A stretch of 64,000 nucleotides of DNA, taken from contig JOAA01000007.1 in the NCBI GenBank assembly GCA_000720375.1, forward strand, positions 372,001 through 436,000, read 5' to 3'. A model generated the notes under the pieces. The model was given only the letters and a program-made list of their open reading frames with translations, searched no databases and was not told where the DNA came from. Of the stretch, positions 24,367-33,944 are shown piece after piece (positions within the stretch are counted from its first letter, which is position 1; every line of letters begins with the position of its first letter). Source of the DNA: Rhodococcus rhodnii (lineage in GTDB: Bacteria; Actinomycetota; Actinomycetes; Mycobacteriales; Pseudonocardiaceae). Both the position numbers and the translations under genes were made by a program.

Positions 24367-25091
24367 ACGGTGCTGCGGTGGAGCTACAGCGGGTCAGTCG
24401 GCGGTACGGATCCAGTTCGAACGGCGTCGCGGCGTTGGACGACGTGAACCTCACCTGCCCGGCGGGAACCTGGACCGCGATCATGGGGCCGTCCGGCTCC
24501 GGCAAGTCCACTTTGCTGCACTGCGCTGCCGGACTGGAAAAGGTCACCAGCGGCCGCGTGCTGCTGGCTGGCCGGGACATCACCGCCGCACCGGACAACG
24601 TGCTCACCGAGATGCGTCGTCGCGTGATCGGCTTCGTGTTCCAGAACTTCAACCTGATCGGCTCCCTCACCGCCGAGCAGAACGTGGCGTTCCCGCTGAA
24701 GCTGGCCGGGGTCCGGGTGTCCAAGGGCCAGGTACGCGAAGTGCTTGCCGGCGTTGGGCTTGGTGACCGGGCCAGGCACAAGCCGCGGGAACTGTCCGGT
24801 GGTCAGCAGCAGCGAGTGGCCATCGCCCGCGCGATGATCTCCCGGCCCGCGGTGCTGTTCGCCGACGAGCCGACCGGTGCGCTGGACTCCAGCTCGGCGA
24901 AGGTGGTCCTGGAGCTGCTGCGAGCCATGGTGCGACAGGCCGGGCAGAGCATCGTCATGGTGACGCACGACCCGGCGGTGGCGGCCAGCGCCGACACCGT
25001 GGTCTTCCTGGCAGACGGCCACATCGTGGATCGAATCGACAGCCCGACCACACATCTGGTCGCGGATCGCCTCGCCCGATTGGAGAGCTGA
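24363..25091 (+). CDS. MacB/LolD-type ABC transporter ATP-binding protein
   Basis: The GTG at 24363 overlaps the previous stop as GTGA, giving 242 aa. Walker A is G-P-S-G-S-G-K-S-T, the signature L-S-G-G-Q-Q-Q-R, Walker B V-L-F-A-D-E-P-T-G-A-L-D, and the switch His lies in V-M-V-T-H-D-P. It is the ATPase for the FtsX-like permease three bases downstream. Such systems export or detach antimicrobial peptides or act in mechanotransmission rather than ordinary transport (family knowledge). Confidence 0.93.
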   Translation: MNGAAVELQRVSRRYGSSSNGVAALDDVNLTCPAGTWTAIMGPSGSGKSTLLHCAAGLEKVTSGRVLLAGRDITAAPDNVLTEMRRRVIGFVFQNFNLIGSLTAEQNVAFPLKLAGVRVSKGQVREVLAGVGLGDRARHKPRELSGGQQQRVAIARAMISRPAVLFADEPTGALDSSSAKVVLELLRAMVRQAGQSIVMVTHDPAVAASADTVVFLADGHIVDRIDSPTTHLVADRLARLES

Positions 25092-25094
25092 GCC

Positions 25095-27008
25095 ATGCTT
25101 CGGTTGTCCCTCAGTACGTTCCGCGATCGCTGGGAACTGTTCATCGGCGCCATCCTGAGTGTGGCCGTTGGTGTGGCGCTGGTGCAGGCTTCGATGCTGG
25201 TACTGACCGCCACGGGGAAACCGCGGATCCCACCTGGGTTGAGCCGCCAGGACGAGGACAAGATGCGCGAGGGATTCGTAGGTGCCGCCACGGTTATGGG
25301 CATGACGGCGTTCCTTGCCATGTTCCTCGCGGTCTTCATCGTCAGTTCGACGTTCGCCTACACCGTTGCGCAGCGCCGCAGGGAACTCGCCCTCCTGCGA
25401 ATGGTCGGCGGTAGCCGCCAACAGTTGCGAGTGCTGCTGTTGTCCGAGTCATTGCTGCTCGGACTGATCGGTGCGGCCCTGGGCGTACCGCTCGGCGTGG
25501 TCGCCAAGTACGCGCAGACCTGGCTGCTGATCGAGATAGGGCTGCTGCCGAACGGGTTCACGGCTGACTGGCAGCCATGGGCTGTGGTGGTGGCAGGTGT
25601 GATGGGTGTCGGTGTGGCGCTGGCTGGTGTGTTCGCCGCTTCGCTGCGAGCGGCGAAGATCCGGCCGCTCGAAGCGCTGCGGGAGACCGGCGCGGCGTCC
25701 ACTGTGATGACCGAATCCCGCTGGCTGATCGGGCTGGCCTTCGCCGCGTGCACCGTGGCCATGGTCGTGTGGGCGCAGGGGGCTGACCTGATCGGCGCGA
25801 TGATGGCGGCGCTGGGAATCTCAATGTTCGGCGCGGTGGCGATGAGCATGCTCAGTCCGCTGGTGGTGCCTTTCATGGCCTGGCTCTTCGGCATCGTGTT
25901 GCGTGGCAGCCCTCTCGCCGGACTGGCGCAGGCCAACCTGCGGGACGGGGTAAGGCGCAGCGCGGCCACCGCGGCACCGCTGATCGTGCTGGTCTCGCTG
26001 TTGCTCGGGTTGACGGGCACCTTCGCCTCGCTGGCCGCGGCGGGTGGTGAGGAGGCCAAGCGCTCGGTGAACGCCCAGCTCGTAGTGACCTCCACCGGGA
26101 CCGGCGCGGACCGCATCGCGAAGATCGACGGGGTGGCAGTGGCCTCAATACAGACCACTGTGGACATCGTCGTCACCATGGCGGAGAAGAACGTCCACTC
26201 CGGAATCGTCGCCGTGGACCCGAACACCTACGCCCGCACGCACAATCTGCCGCCAGGGGTCGACCTCAGTGGACTGACCGGCAACACCATCGTCACCGGC
26301 CCCGCACGCCATGCCGACCGGATCCCGGTGGGCACGGTCATGGCGGTGGACGTGGCCGGACAGCCGCTCTCCCTCACGGTGGTCAGCCGGATGCCGGAAA
26401 CCCTGGAGACAGGCGACAGCTTCCTCATCCCTCGGCAGACGTTGCCCACGGCTGTCCTGGAGAAGGGAACGACCGAGACGGTGGTGCAGGTTGCGGAAGG
26501 GTACGACCCGGCTGTGGTGGCCCGCCGGATCGAGGATGCTGGTTTCGATCGGGTCCAGACGGTATCCGACTGGGCCACGACCAGGGCCGAGAACGCGCAG
26601 GACGGCAACGTCAAGATCCTCACGGTGCTGATGGGACTGGCCGGCCTCTACGCCCTGATGGCCGTGATCAACTCGGTGGTCGTCGCGGGTGCCGAACGGC
26701 GCAGGGAGTTCGCTGTGGCCCGGGTGACCGGCCTGACCCGGCCGCAGGTGGTAGCGGCCGCGGTGATCGAGTCGGTGGCCGTGGCGATCATCGGCCTGGC
26801 GCTGGGCTGCCTGGTCGCGGGAGCCGGTCTCGTCGGCATCGGTGGTGCGACGAACAAGGCAGTGGGCACGGCGGTGGTCTCCGTCCCATGGACTCTGCTG
26901 GCACTCGTGACCCTCGGGTCGGTGTTCGTCGTCGCCCTGACGAGTGGGATCACCGCCGTCATGGCGACAAGGGAACAGCCCGTATCACTGGCCACAATCC
27001 GCGAATGA
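25095..27008 (+). CDS. FtsX-like ABC transporter permease
   Basis: This 637-aa membrane protein has an N-terminal helix, a first FtsX domain (about 55-200; A-Q-R-R-R-E-L-A-L-L-R-M-V-G), a middle helix group and a large outer region (about 320-490). A second FtsX domain follows (about 500-637; G-A-E-R-R-R-E-F-A-V-A-R-V-T-G). It pairs with the preceding ATPase. Its genetic link to a CPBP protease and a two-component system points to defence against an envelope-acting compound. Confidence 0.92.
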   Translation: MLRLSLSTFRDRWELFIGAILSVAVGVALVQASMLVLTATGKPRIPPGLSRQDEDKMREGFVGAATVMGMTAFLAMFLAVFIVSSTFAYTVAQRRRELALLRMVGGSRQQLRVLLLSESLLLGLIGAALGVPLGVVAKYAQTWLLIEIGLLPNGFTADWQPWAVVVAGVMGVGVALAGVFAASLRAAKIRPLEALRETGAASTVMTESRWLIGLAFAACTVAMVVWAQGADLIGAMMAALGISMFGAVAMSMLSPLVVPFMAWLFGIVLRGSPLAGLAQANLRDGVRRSAATAAPLIVLVSLLLGLTGTFASLAAAGGEEAKRSVNAQLVVTSTGTGADRIAKIDGVAVASIQTTVDIVVTMAEKNVHSGIVAVDPNTYARTHNLPPGVDLSGLTGNTIVTGPARHADRIPVGTVMAVDVAGQPLSLTVVSRMPETLETGDSFLIPRQTLPTAVLEKGTTETVVQVAEGYDPAVVARRIEDAGFDRVQTVSDWATTRAENAQDGNVKILTVLMGLAGLYALMAVINSVVVAGAERRREFAVARVTGLTRPQVVAAAVIESVAVAIIGLALGCLVAGAGLVGIGGATNKAVGTAVVSVPWTLLALVTLGSVFVVALTSGITAVMATREQPVSLATIRE

Positions 27009-27065
27009 TGTGTTCTAAGTAGACAGTGGTACGGGGGTCCGAGCTCTGTGGACGGACGGCACTTG

Positions 27066-27743
27066 TCAGTCGGGTCGGCCGAGGCTGGCGCGGTCGGCGA
27101 GCCGTTCGGGTGAACGGATCACCACAGCACCCGGTTCCACCGACACCAGTCCCTCCGCGGCCAATGCCTTCAGCGCACGGTTGACCGACACCCGAGTGGC
27201 GCCGATCGCCTCCGCCAACCCATGCTGCGCGCCAGGCAACACGACCGTGGTCCCTGCGTGCTTCGGAGCACGCATCAGCCACACGGCCACCCGCGTGGCG
27301 ACATCGGCGAATGCGGCACGCACCAGCTCGTCCTGTTGATCACGCAGGTTACGAGCGAGGTGGGCCATGACATGGCGGCGCGCGGCCGGAACGTCGTCGA
27401 TTACCGCCAGCAACTCAGCAGCGGGCACGAACCGCAAGTGCACCCTGGTCACGGCCGTCCAGGTCGCGGTGTGACCACCGCCGTCGAGCACGGCAGCCTT
27501 GTCGACTGTGCACGGCGCCGGGAACTCCCCCAGACGCAACCGCCGCCCATCGGCAGTGTCATGGGTCGCGGCCAGAGTCCCGCTCTCCACCACGATCAGA
27601 CGGCTCGCTGGTTGGCCCCGCACGGCCACCACGCAGTCGGCGTCGAGGACACGCGTGGTCGACCGTGCCGCCAGCGCACGCAGTCGCTCCTCGTCGAGCG
27701 ACGCGAACAAGGGCACAGCCGCCAACGTGTCCAGACCGGTCAT
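27066..27743 (-). CDS. Crp/Fnr family transcription regulator
   Basis: The start at 27743 gives 225 aa. The cyclic-nucleotide-binding beta-barrel is near 5-120 and a winged helix near 150-215 ([16 protein letters not shown]). The barrel lacks an obvious R-x-A-S/T cAMP pocket motif, so its ligand is unclear. It is divergent from the YciI-like gene with 57 bases between, and may control it. The longer frame up to 28406 runs through an unrelated gene fragment. Confidence 0.85.
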   Translation of the reverse strand: MTGLDTLAAVPLFASLDEERLRALAARSTTRVLDADCVVAVRGQPASRLIVVESGTLAATHDTADGRRLRLGEFPAPCTVDKAAVLDGGGHTATWTAVTRVHLRFVPAAELLAVIDDVPAARRHVMAHLARNLRDQQDELVRAAFADVATRVAVWLMRAPKHAGTTVVLPGAQHGLAEAIGATRVSVNRALKALAAEGLVSVEPGAVVIRSPERLADRASLGRPD

Positions 27744-27800
27744 GAACGGCAGTATCACCCGATACAGCGCTGGACTCCCAGACGGCTCTACCGTCGCGGC

Positions 27801-28073
27801 ATGTTCGTACTCGAATTGGCCTTCGACGACGATCCCCGCCGACTGGCCGCCCGACCGGCTCATCGACGCCAACTGGCCACGCTGCACGCCGATGGGCTGT
27901 TGACGATGGCCGGACCGTGGGACGACCACTCCGGGGCGCTGCTGGTCTTCGACACCGACCGCGCCGGTGTCGAAGCGATCATGGCCGCAGACCCGTACTA
28001 CACCACTGCCGGCGTGACCGTCACCGCGTTGCGGCGATGGAACCCGATCGTTGGCGCCCACGACACCAAGTGA
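27801..28073 (+). CDS. YciI-like (YCII) small protein
   Basis: This 90-aa protein fits the YCII fold: M-F-V-L-E-L-A-F start, a conserved His in [13 protein letters not shown] near 40 and D-P-Y-Y-T-T-A-G. Family members are small ferredoxin-like-fold enzymes of mostly unknown reaction. TACCGT (27789-27794) exactly six bases before the ATG looks like a leaderless -10 box. It is divergent from the Crp-type gene. Confidence 0.8.
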   Translation: MFVLELAFDDDPRRLAARPAHRRQLATLHADGLLTMAGPWDDHSGALLVFDTDRAGVEAIMAADPYYTTAGVTVTALRRWNPIVGAHDTK

Positions 28074-28083
28074 CCGCGCAAGA

Positions 28084-28393
28084 TCACCGCGTCCGCTTCG
28101 CGCGACTTTTGGCGATCGCCGGCCACAGCACGTCGACGACCGCCTCAGGGATCTTCTTCTTGCTGTCGCCACGGTAGAAGGCAGCGAAGTAGCTGCCGAA
28201 GCACAGGGCGCCAACACGTTCTCGACCAGCGTGACGCGGGGCTCGACGGCGTGCTTGCGGAGATTGTCCAGCAGTTCCGGAGTACGGATCGCCTCGCCCG
28301 CGAAGTTGCCCATCAGCACCATGGCGTCCGGGTTGAAGTAGGCCGGATCCAGGCGGCGGACAGCCTCCACAAAGGCTTCACGCGGCTGCGCGC
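28084..28393 (-). pseudogene. Frameshifted 3' fragment of a sugar-kinase-like (ROK?) gene
   Basis: Reading leftward, one frame gives [16 protein letters not shown] to [14 protein letters not shown] shift of frame near 28212 continues smoothly as [15 protein letters not shown] and ends at TGA 28084-28086. Together the segments look like one protein C-terminus, perhaps of the ROK sugar-kinase type, but I am not sure of the family. The 5' part is missing. It abuts an opposite-strand truncated gene at about 28390, so both look like leftovers of a rearrangement. Confidence 0.5.
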
Positions 28394-28394
28394 T

Positions 28395-28797
28395 GCTCAG
28401 GTCCAACCTCTACGACGACCTGGCCCGGATGATCACCGAGGGTGTGCGCGCGGGCTGGGCCGCGAACGTCGAGGTGGAAGGCCGAAAATACCGCCGCAGC
28501 CGGATCGCCGAGCCGCAGGAGGTGCTGCACTACTTCAGCATCACGGCCGTCTACATGGACAGTGTCGAGCCGTTTCGCGGGCAGTACCGCCAGCACCCGT
28601 ACGGCGAGCTCAACCTCGTTGTGCCGTTGGACCCCGATGCCAAGCTGATGGGGCCGCGTGGCTGGAGCGGTCCAGGCTGGACGGCGCCGGGACCGGGCAG
28701 TCACCACTACCCCGAGGTCGAGGGCGGTGCCTTGCTCGCCCTGTTCTACCTGCCCGCAGGCCGGATCTCCTACGACATCAAGCCACCCACCGCCTGA
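28395..28797 (+). pseudogene. 5'-truncated DUF4863 (hydroxylaminobenzoate-lyase-like) gene
   Basis: From [12 protein letters not shown] the frame runs to T-A and TGA. It carries the DUF4863 cupin pattern: Y-F-S-I-T-A-V-Y-M-D-S, Q-H-P-Y-G-E-L-N-L-V-V-P and H-H-Y-P-E-V-E-G-G-A. Homology seems to begin about 11 codons before the first in-frame ATG (28429), and a stop at 28339-28341 closes the frame, so the normal N-terminus is missing. An ORF of 122 aa from the ATG at 28429 might still be expressed. Relatives include p-hydroxylaminobenzoate lyase. Confidence 0.55.
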
Positions 28798-28867
28798 CCC
28801 GCGATGATGCAGTCGGTACCGTGCGCTGACGTCCTTGGAGCGGCCAATTTAGGGGTAGTCGGAAGTC

Positions 28868-29920
28868 GTGCGTGCGCTGACCGTGCAACCGCCACAGGCG
28901 GGCTCATTGGCTCTGTCCGAGCTTCCCGATCCCGCGCCGGGACCGCATGAGCTGTTGGTGGAAGGGGTGGCGGTCGGTGTCTGCGGCACCGACAAGGAAA
29001 TACTCCACGGCGAGTTCGGCTCGGCACCACCCGGCCACAGTCGGCTGGTACTGGGGCACGAGTCGCTGGGCCGAGTCCGCCAGGCACCGCCGCACAGCGG
29101 CTTCGTCCCCGGCGACCTGGTGGTCGGAGTGGTCCGGCGGCCTGATCCCGTGCCGTGCGGCGCTTGTGGCGCAGGAGAGTTCGACATGTGCCGCAACGGC
29201 CAGTACACCGAGCGCGGCATCAAGGAACTCGACGGGTACGCCAGCGAACTCTGGTGCGTGGAACACGACTATGCGGTGAAACTCGACCCTCGGCTGGAAC
29301 ACGTGGGCGTGCTGATGGAGCCCACGGCCGTGGTGGTCAAAGCGTGGGAGCAGATCCACCGTGTCGGCGAACGGGCGTGGTTCGAACCTCAGCGTGTGCT
29401 TGTGACCGGCGCAGGCCCCATCGGCCTGCTTGCGGCCATGCGGGGAACGCAGCTCGGTCTCGACGTCCATGTGCTCGATCGGGTGACCAGCGGACCGAAA
29501 CCGCGCCTGGCCCATGCGCTAGGCGCGACCTATCACCACGATCCCGTGGACGTCGTAAGCGCACGGATCCGGCCGGATGTCGTCATCGAAGCAACCGGCG
29601 CGGGAAGCGTGGTGTTCGACGCGATCAGCCACACGGCGCGTTTCGGAATCGTCTGTCTCGTCGGCGTATCGTCCCAAGGACGGACAATCCCGGTGGATGC
29701 CGGAGCGATCAACCGCCAACTGGTACTGGAGAACGACGCGATCATCGGCTCGGTCAGCTCCAACCTGCGCCACTACCGGCAGGCCGCCGACGCGCTGGCA
29801 GCAGCCGACGAGGATTGGTTGCGCGGCCTGATCACACGCCGGCTTCCGTTGCACCGGTACGCCGAGGCGTTCGAAACCGCGGAGGACGACGTCAAAGTAG
29901 TCATCACGCTGAACTCGTAA
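28868..29920 (+). CDS. Zinc-dependent MDR, glucose 1-dehydrogenase-like
   Basis: This 350-aa enzyme starts at GTG. It has the catalytic-zinc start V-C-G-T-D-K-E-I, L-G-H-E-S-L-G, a reduced Cys cluster (C-G-A-C-G-A-G-E-F-D-M-C) and the coenzyme motif V-T-G-A-G-P-I-G-L-L-A. The domain order and the M-E-P-T-A-V-V-V-K-A segment match glucose 1-dehydrogenases of the archaeal/actinobacterial type, which oxidise glucose or galactose with NAD(P). It is upstream of the GH84 gene but 121 bases apart, so linkage is uncertain. Confidence 0.85.
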   Translation: MRALTVQPPQAGSLALSELPDPAPGPHELLVEGVAVGVCGTDKEILHGEFGSAPPGHSRLVLGHESLGRVRQAPPHSGFVPGDLVVGVVRRPDPVPCGACGAGEFDMCRNGQYTERGIKELDGYASELWCVEHDYAVKLDPRLEHVGVLMEPTAVVVKAWEQIHRVGERAWFEPQRVLVTGAGPIGLLAAMRGTQLGLDVHVLDRVTSGPKPRLAHALGATYHHDPVDVVSARIRPDVVIEATGAGSVVFDAISHTARFGIVCLVGVSSQGRTIPVDAGAINRQLVLENDAIIGSVSSNLRHYRQAADALAAADEDWLRGLITRRLPLHRYAEAFETAEDDVKVVITLNS

Positions 29921-30041
29921 CCGAGCGATCCAGTCGATCGGCCGGTGCGTCGGATCGTGCTGTGGACCACACTCGTGGTACGCGAATCCTGCGGCACAGA
30001 GCACGTCAACGATCCGAAGCACTTACGTACTGGGAGATCGC

Positions 30042-32387
30042 ATGTTCAGCAGGGCCGTTTCGCTCATTGTGGCCGTGGCGCTGATCGCCACAATCCCTGT
30101 CCACGCCACGGCCGACACATTGAGCCAAGTCCCGATAGTTTCGCCGACACCGCAGGACATCCGGCGCAGCGGGCCGGACATCATCGTCGGAAGCCGGGCG
30201 GAGCTGGTGCTCACTGACACAACCGACTCGGCCGCGCGCGTCCTGCTTGAGAAGACTTTGCGTGAGCACGGGGTACGTGACATCGACGCGCGCGCCAAAG
30301 CGTCCGGCAAGGCGCAGTTGACCATCCACCTGGGACCGCTCAACCGGCCGGATGTCGCCGCCGCGCTGGACAGGACACCGATCCCGGAAGGCGCTGAGGC
30401 GTATGCCCTGAATGTCACCAGCCGGCGCGGTTCATTGATCGGCACGGTGGCGCTCGGTGGTACGGACGCGGCCGGGCAGTACTACGCCGTGCAGACACTC
30501 CGGCAGTTGTTCGTTGGCACTCACTACCGTTGGCGCATCGCGGGCGTCATGATCAGTGACTATCCGGCCATGCCGTTACGTGGCACCATCGAGGGCTTCT
30601 ACGGTTCACCATGGACCCACGGTGAACGCCTCGATCAACTCGCGTTCTACGGCACGGTCAAGGCCAACACGTATATCTACGCGCCCAAGGACGACCCCTT
30701 CCACCGCGAGCGTTGGCGTGAGCCGTATCCGACGGACAAGTTGAAAGAACTGGGCGAGCTGGTCACGGTGGCCGCAGACAACCATGTGCGGTTCACGTAT
30801 GCGGTCTCACCGGGAACGTCCATCTGCTACTCAAGCGAAGCGGACCGCGTTGCGCTCACCCAGAAGTTGCAAGCCATGTACGACCTCGGCGTCCGCGCTT
30901 TCTCCATTCCGTTGGACGACATCAGCTACACGCGCTGGAACTGTCAGCAGGATCAGGCGGCTTACGGCGCGCCTGGGCGTGCGGCGGCCGCGCGGGCTCA
31001 GGTCGAGCTGCTCAACGACGTCCAGCGGGATTTCGTCGCCTCCCATCCCGGATCGCATCCGCTGCAGATGGTTCCGACGGAGTACGGCGATCTGACTGAC
31101 ACCGCGTACAAGCAGGTGATCCGCGCGACGCTCGATCCTGCAGTCCTGGTGATGTGGACCGGAACTGACGTGGTGCCACCCAGCATCACGGTCGATCAGG
31201 CGCAGCGTGCGTCCGCGTTGTTCGGCCGCAACGTCTTCGTCTGGGACAACTATCCGGTGAACGACTACGGCCAAGCTGCCGGTCGTTTGCTGCTCGCGCC
31301 GTACGACCGTCGTGAGACAGGCCTTTCGCGCCATGTCGCGGGTATCGTGTCCAATCCGATGAACCAGGCGGCCGCGAGCAAGGTCGCTGTGTTCACCATG
31401 GCCGACTTCGTGTGGAACGACCGGGCCTACAACCGCGACACCAGCTGGCGTCAGGCCGCCTCGTACCTGGCAGGCGGTGATCCGGCAGGAATCCAGGCGC
31501 TGCTGGTCTTCTTCGATCTCAACCATCTCGCGCCGACGTTCGGCCCTCAACCGTGGCAGCCCCAGGCCCCAGCGCTGCGGGCCCGTATCGACGGCGATCC
31601 CGATGAACTGCGCCGCTATGTCCAGCAGATGGTCGAGGCGCCGGCGACGATCCGAGCCACCGTCACCGACAAGGCGTTCCTCAGTGACGCAGCAAACTGG
31701 CTTGATGCCACCGAACTCTGGGCCCGCGCCATGAGCAGCGGGCTCGACACGCTGGACGCGATCACCGCGGGTGACCGGGCCGCCGCGGCGGCGGCGCGGC
31801 AGCGCATGGACGCATTGGCAAGCGCGGCACGCAAAATCCGGTCCGTGCCAGGCGAGAACCGAGTCGAAGGCGTTGTCCAGATCGGGGATGGCGTGATCGA
31901 CGTCTTCCTCGACCGAGTGCGCACCCGGCACGACGAGTTTCTTGGCCTGCCGCCGCTGGTCAATGTGTCGCAAGGCAAGCAGGCGACGCAGATATCCGAC
32001 TGGTCGTCCGACTACGGTGCCAGTCGATCCGTCGACGGGGATCTGTTCAACTTCTCGACGACGTCCGGCGCGGAACCTCAGCCTTGGTGGCAGGTCGACC
32101 TTGGCACCACTGTGGACATAGCGACGGTCAAGGTTCACAACCGGGTCGACTGTTGTGCCGAGCGCGTAACCAATTACTACGTGCTGGTGTCAGAGCAGCC
32201 GTTTCCGGCAGACCTCAGCCAGGCGCTGACCACGCCCGGAGTTGTCAGCCACCACGAAACCGTCCAGGCTGAGCGCCCGACAACCGTCAACCTGCCCGCC
32301 AAGGGCCGCTATGTGCGAATCTGGCTGGCCACTTCGAGTCCGCAGGAGCTGAACATGGCCGAGGTACAGGTCTTCGCCCGTTCATAG
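30042..32387 (+). CDS. Secreted GH84 beta-N-acetylglucosaminidase/hyaluronidase with CBM32
   Basis: This 781-aa protein has a signal peptide (1-25) and GGGAG before the ATG. An N-terminal beta-N-acetylglucosaminidase-like domain covers about 35-165. The GH84 catalytic barrel begins at R-G-T-I-E-G-F-Y-G-S-P-W (about 180). The catalytic aspartate pair lies in S-I-P-L-D-D-I-S (about 292-293), used in substrate-assisted catalysis. Residues 641-780 are an F5/8-type (CBM32) sandwich. It should release N-acetylglucosamine from glycans outside the cell. Confidence 0.93.
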   Translation: MFSRAVSLIVAVALIATIPVHATADTLSQVPIVSPTPQDIRRSGPDIIVGSRAELVLTDTTDSAARVLLEKTLREHGVRDIDARAKASGKAQLTIHLGPLNRPDVAAALDRTPIPEGAEAYALNVTSRRGSLIGTVALGGTDAAGQYYAVQTLRQLFVGTHYRWRIAGVMISDYPAMPLRGTIEGFYGSPWTHGERLDQLAFYGTVKANTYIYAPKDDPFHRERWREPYPTDKLKELGELVTVAADNHVRFTYAVSPGTSICYSSEADRVALTQKLQAMYDLGVRAFSIPLDDISYTRWNCQQDQAAYGAPGRAAAARAQVELLNDVQRDFVASHPGSHPLQMVPTEYGDLTDTAYKQVIRATLDPAVLVMWTGTDVVPPSITVDQAQRASALFGRNVFVWDNYPVNDYGQAAGRLLLAPYDRRETGLSRHVAGIVSNPMNQAAASKVAVFTMADFVWNDRAYNRDTSWRQAASYLAGGDPAGIQALLVFFDLNHLAPTFGPQPWQPQAPALRARIDGDPDELRRYVQQMVEAPATIRATVTDKAFLSDAANWLDATELWARAMSSGLDTLDAITAGDRAAAAAARQRMDALASAARKIRSVPGENRVEGVVQIGDGVIDVFLDRVRTRHDEFLGLPPLVNVSQGKQATQISDWSSDYGASRSVDGDLFNFSTTSGAEPQPWWQVDLGTTVDIATVKVHNRVDCCAERVTNYYVLVSEQPFPADLSQALTTPGVVSHHETVQAERPTTVNLPAKGRYVRIWLATSSPQELNMAEVQVFARS

Positions 32388-32430
32388 TTGACTTCGCCAC
32401 CCTGTGTCGACGAAAATGGCCTCTCGTTGT

Positions 32431-32442
32431 GTTAGCGCTAAC
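32431..32442. promoter_or_regulatory. GTTAGCGCTAAC palindrome upstream of the GH43 gene
   Basis: This perfect 12-bp palindrome has a central CG step typical of LacI-family operators. It lies 53 bases before the GH43 start. The identical sequence stands upstream of the xyloglucan-type importer operon at 54064-54075. Confidence 0.75.
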
Positions 32443-32494
32443 AGTTCTGACGCGTGACGCCACTTTCTTTGGTGAAGCCCGGGAAGGACAGTCA

Positions 32495-33934
32495 ATGACG
32501 ACGATCTTCCGCCGTGTGGCCGTGTTGGCCATCGCGGCCGTTGCCCTGGTCGCGGGATTACCTGTCACACAGGCGAATGCGTCACCAGCTGTGCAGTACA
32601 CGAATCCGATCGCGCTCCAACGAGCCGATCCGCACATCGTCAAGCACACAGACGGCTATTACTACTTCACCGCGACGGTCCCGGAATACGACCGGATCAT
32701 CCTGCGGCGCGCCACCACGATTCAGGGCCTGTCCACCGCGCCCGAGTCGGTGATCTGGCGCAGGCACTCCAGCGGCGAGATGGGCGCGCACATCTGGGCT
32801 CCGGAAATCCACCACATCAACGGCAAGTGGTACATCTATTTCGCCGCGGGCCGGACCGACGACGTCTGGCGCATCCGGATGTACGTGCTGGAGAACTCCA
32901 GCGCCAACCCGTTCACGGGCGCGTGGACCGAACGTGGCCGGATCACAACTCCGTTGGACACGTTCTCGTTGGACGCTTCGACGTTCGTAGCGGGCGGGGT
33001 ACGGTACTTGACCTGGGCGCAGAACGACCCAGCGGTCGGCTCGGGCACCAACCTCTACCTCGCTCGGATGGGCGCCAATCCGTGGACGATCACTGGCCGC
33101 GTAGCACGGATCGCAGTGCCGACCCACGGTTGGGAGACACGTGGTCACCGCGTCAACGAAGGACCCGCGGTGATTCAACGCAATGGCCGGATCTTCATGA
33201 CATTCTCGGCCAGCGCGACAGACGCCAACTACTGCCTCGGCCTGCTCACCGCGTCCGCGTCGGCCGACCTGCTCAACCCGGCTTCGTGGACCAAGACCGC
33301 GAATCCCATCTTCGCCAGCAACGACGCCACCAGCCAATACGGCCCAGGCCACAACTCTTTCACGGTGTCGGAGGACGGCCAGAGCGACATCCTGGTGTAC
33401 CACGACCGGAACTACCGGGACATCAACGGCGATCCACTCAACGACCCCAACCGCCGCACCCGCGTACAGAAGATCTACTGGAACGCCGACGGCACACCGA
33501 ACCTTGGCATCCCCGTACCCGACGGCGGCACACCGGTACGCCTGAAGTCCCACAACCTGACCGACAGGTTCATCCGGCACTACGACTTCCGCGCCCGGCT
33601 GGACACGAACGTCAACCCGTTGGCAGACTCGCAGTTCCGTCTCGTAACCGGCTTGGCGGGTTCGGGCACCGTGTCGTTGGAGTCCACCAACTTCCCCGGC
33701 TACTACCTGCGGCACCGTAACTACGAGCTGTGGGTGGAGAGGTCCGACGGCAGCACGACTTTCCGCGGCGACGCCAGTTTCACCCGCCGTGCCGGACTTG
33801 CGAACAGTTCGGGCGTGTCCTTCGAGTCGCAGAACGTCCCCGGCCGCTACATCCGGCACAGCGACGGACTACTTCACCTCCAGCCGATCAGCGACGCAGC
33901 CGGCCGGGACGCCGCGACATTCATCGTGGAATGA
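32495..33934 (+). CDS. Secreted GH43 glycosidase with C-terminal CBM42 (AbfB)
   Basis: The ATG at 32495 has GGAAGGAC upstream and gives 479 aa; a longer frame to 32429 would run through the operator. Residues 1-28 are a signal peptide. The five-bladed propeller of GH43 begins R-A-D-P-H-I-V (general base Asp), with a second Asp in S-L-D-A-S-T-F and the likely acid in V-N-E-G-P-A-V. Residues about 350-479 are an AbfB arabinose-binding beta-trefoil with the repeats R-F-I-R-H-Y and Y-L-R-H-R-N. An arabinofuranosidase or related exo-activity is likely. Confidence 0.9.
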   Translation: MTTIFRRVAVLAIAAVALVAGLPVTQANASPAVQYTNPIALQRADPHIVKHTDGYYYFTATVPEYDRIILRRATTIQGLSTAPESVIWRRHSSGEMGAHIWAPEIHHINGKWYIYFAAGRTDDVWRIRMYVLENSSANPFTGAWTERGRITTPLDTFSLDASTFVAGGVRYLTWAQNDPAVGSGTNLYLARMGANPWTITGRVARIAVPTHGWETRGHRVNEGPAVIQRNGRIFMTFSASATDANYCLGLLTASASADLLNPASWTKTANPIFASNDATSQYGPGHNSFTVSEDGQSDILVYHDRNYRDINGDPLNDPNRRTRVQKIYWNADGTPNLGIPVPDGGTPVRLKSHNLTDRFIRHYDFRARLDTNVNPLADSQFRLVTGLAGSGTVSLESTNFPGYYLRHRNYELWVERSDGSTTFRGDASFTRRAGLANSSGVSFESQNVPGRYIRHSDGLLHLQPISDAAGRDAATFIVE

Positions 33935-33944
33935 CTGTTTCCGG

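Noticed and set aside
28051..28400. Intact small genes around 28.1-28.4 kb
   Set aside because: The recognisable protein pattern runs in the other direction and crosses a frameshift, so the short + strand frames are not supported.
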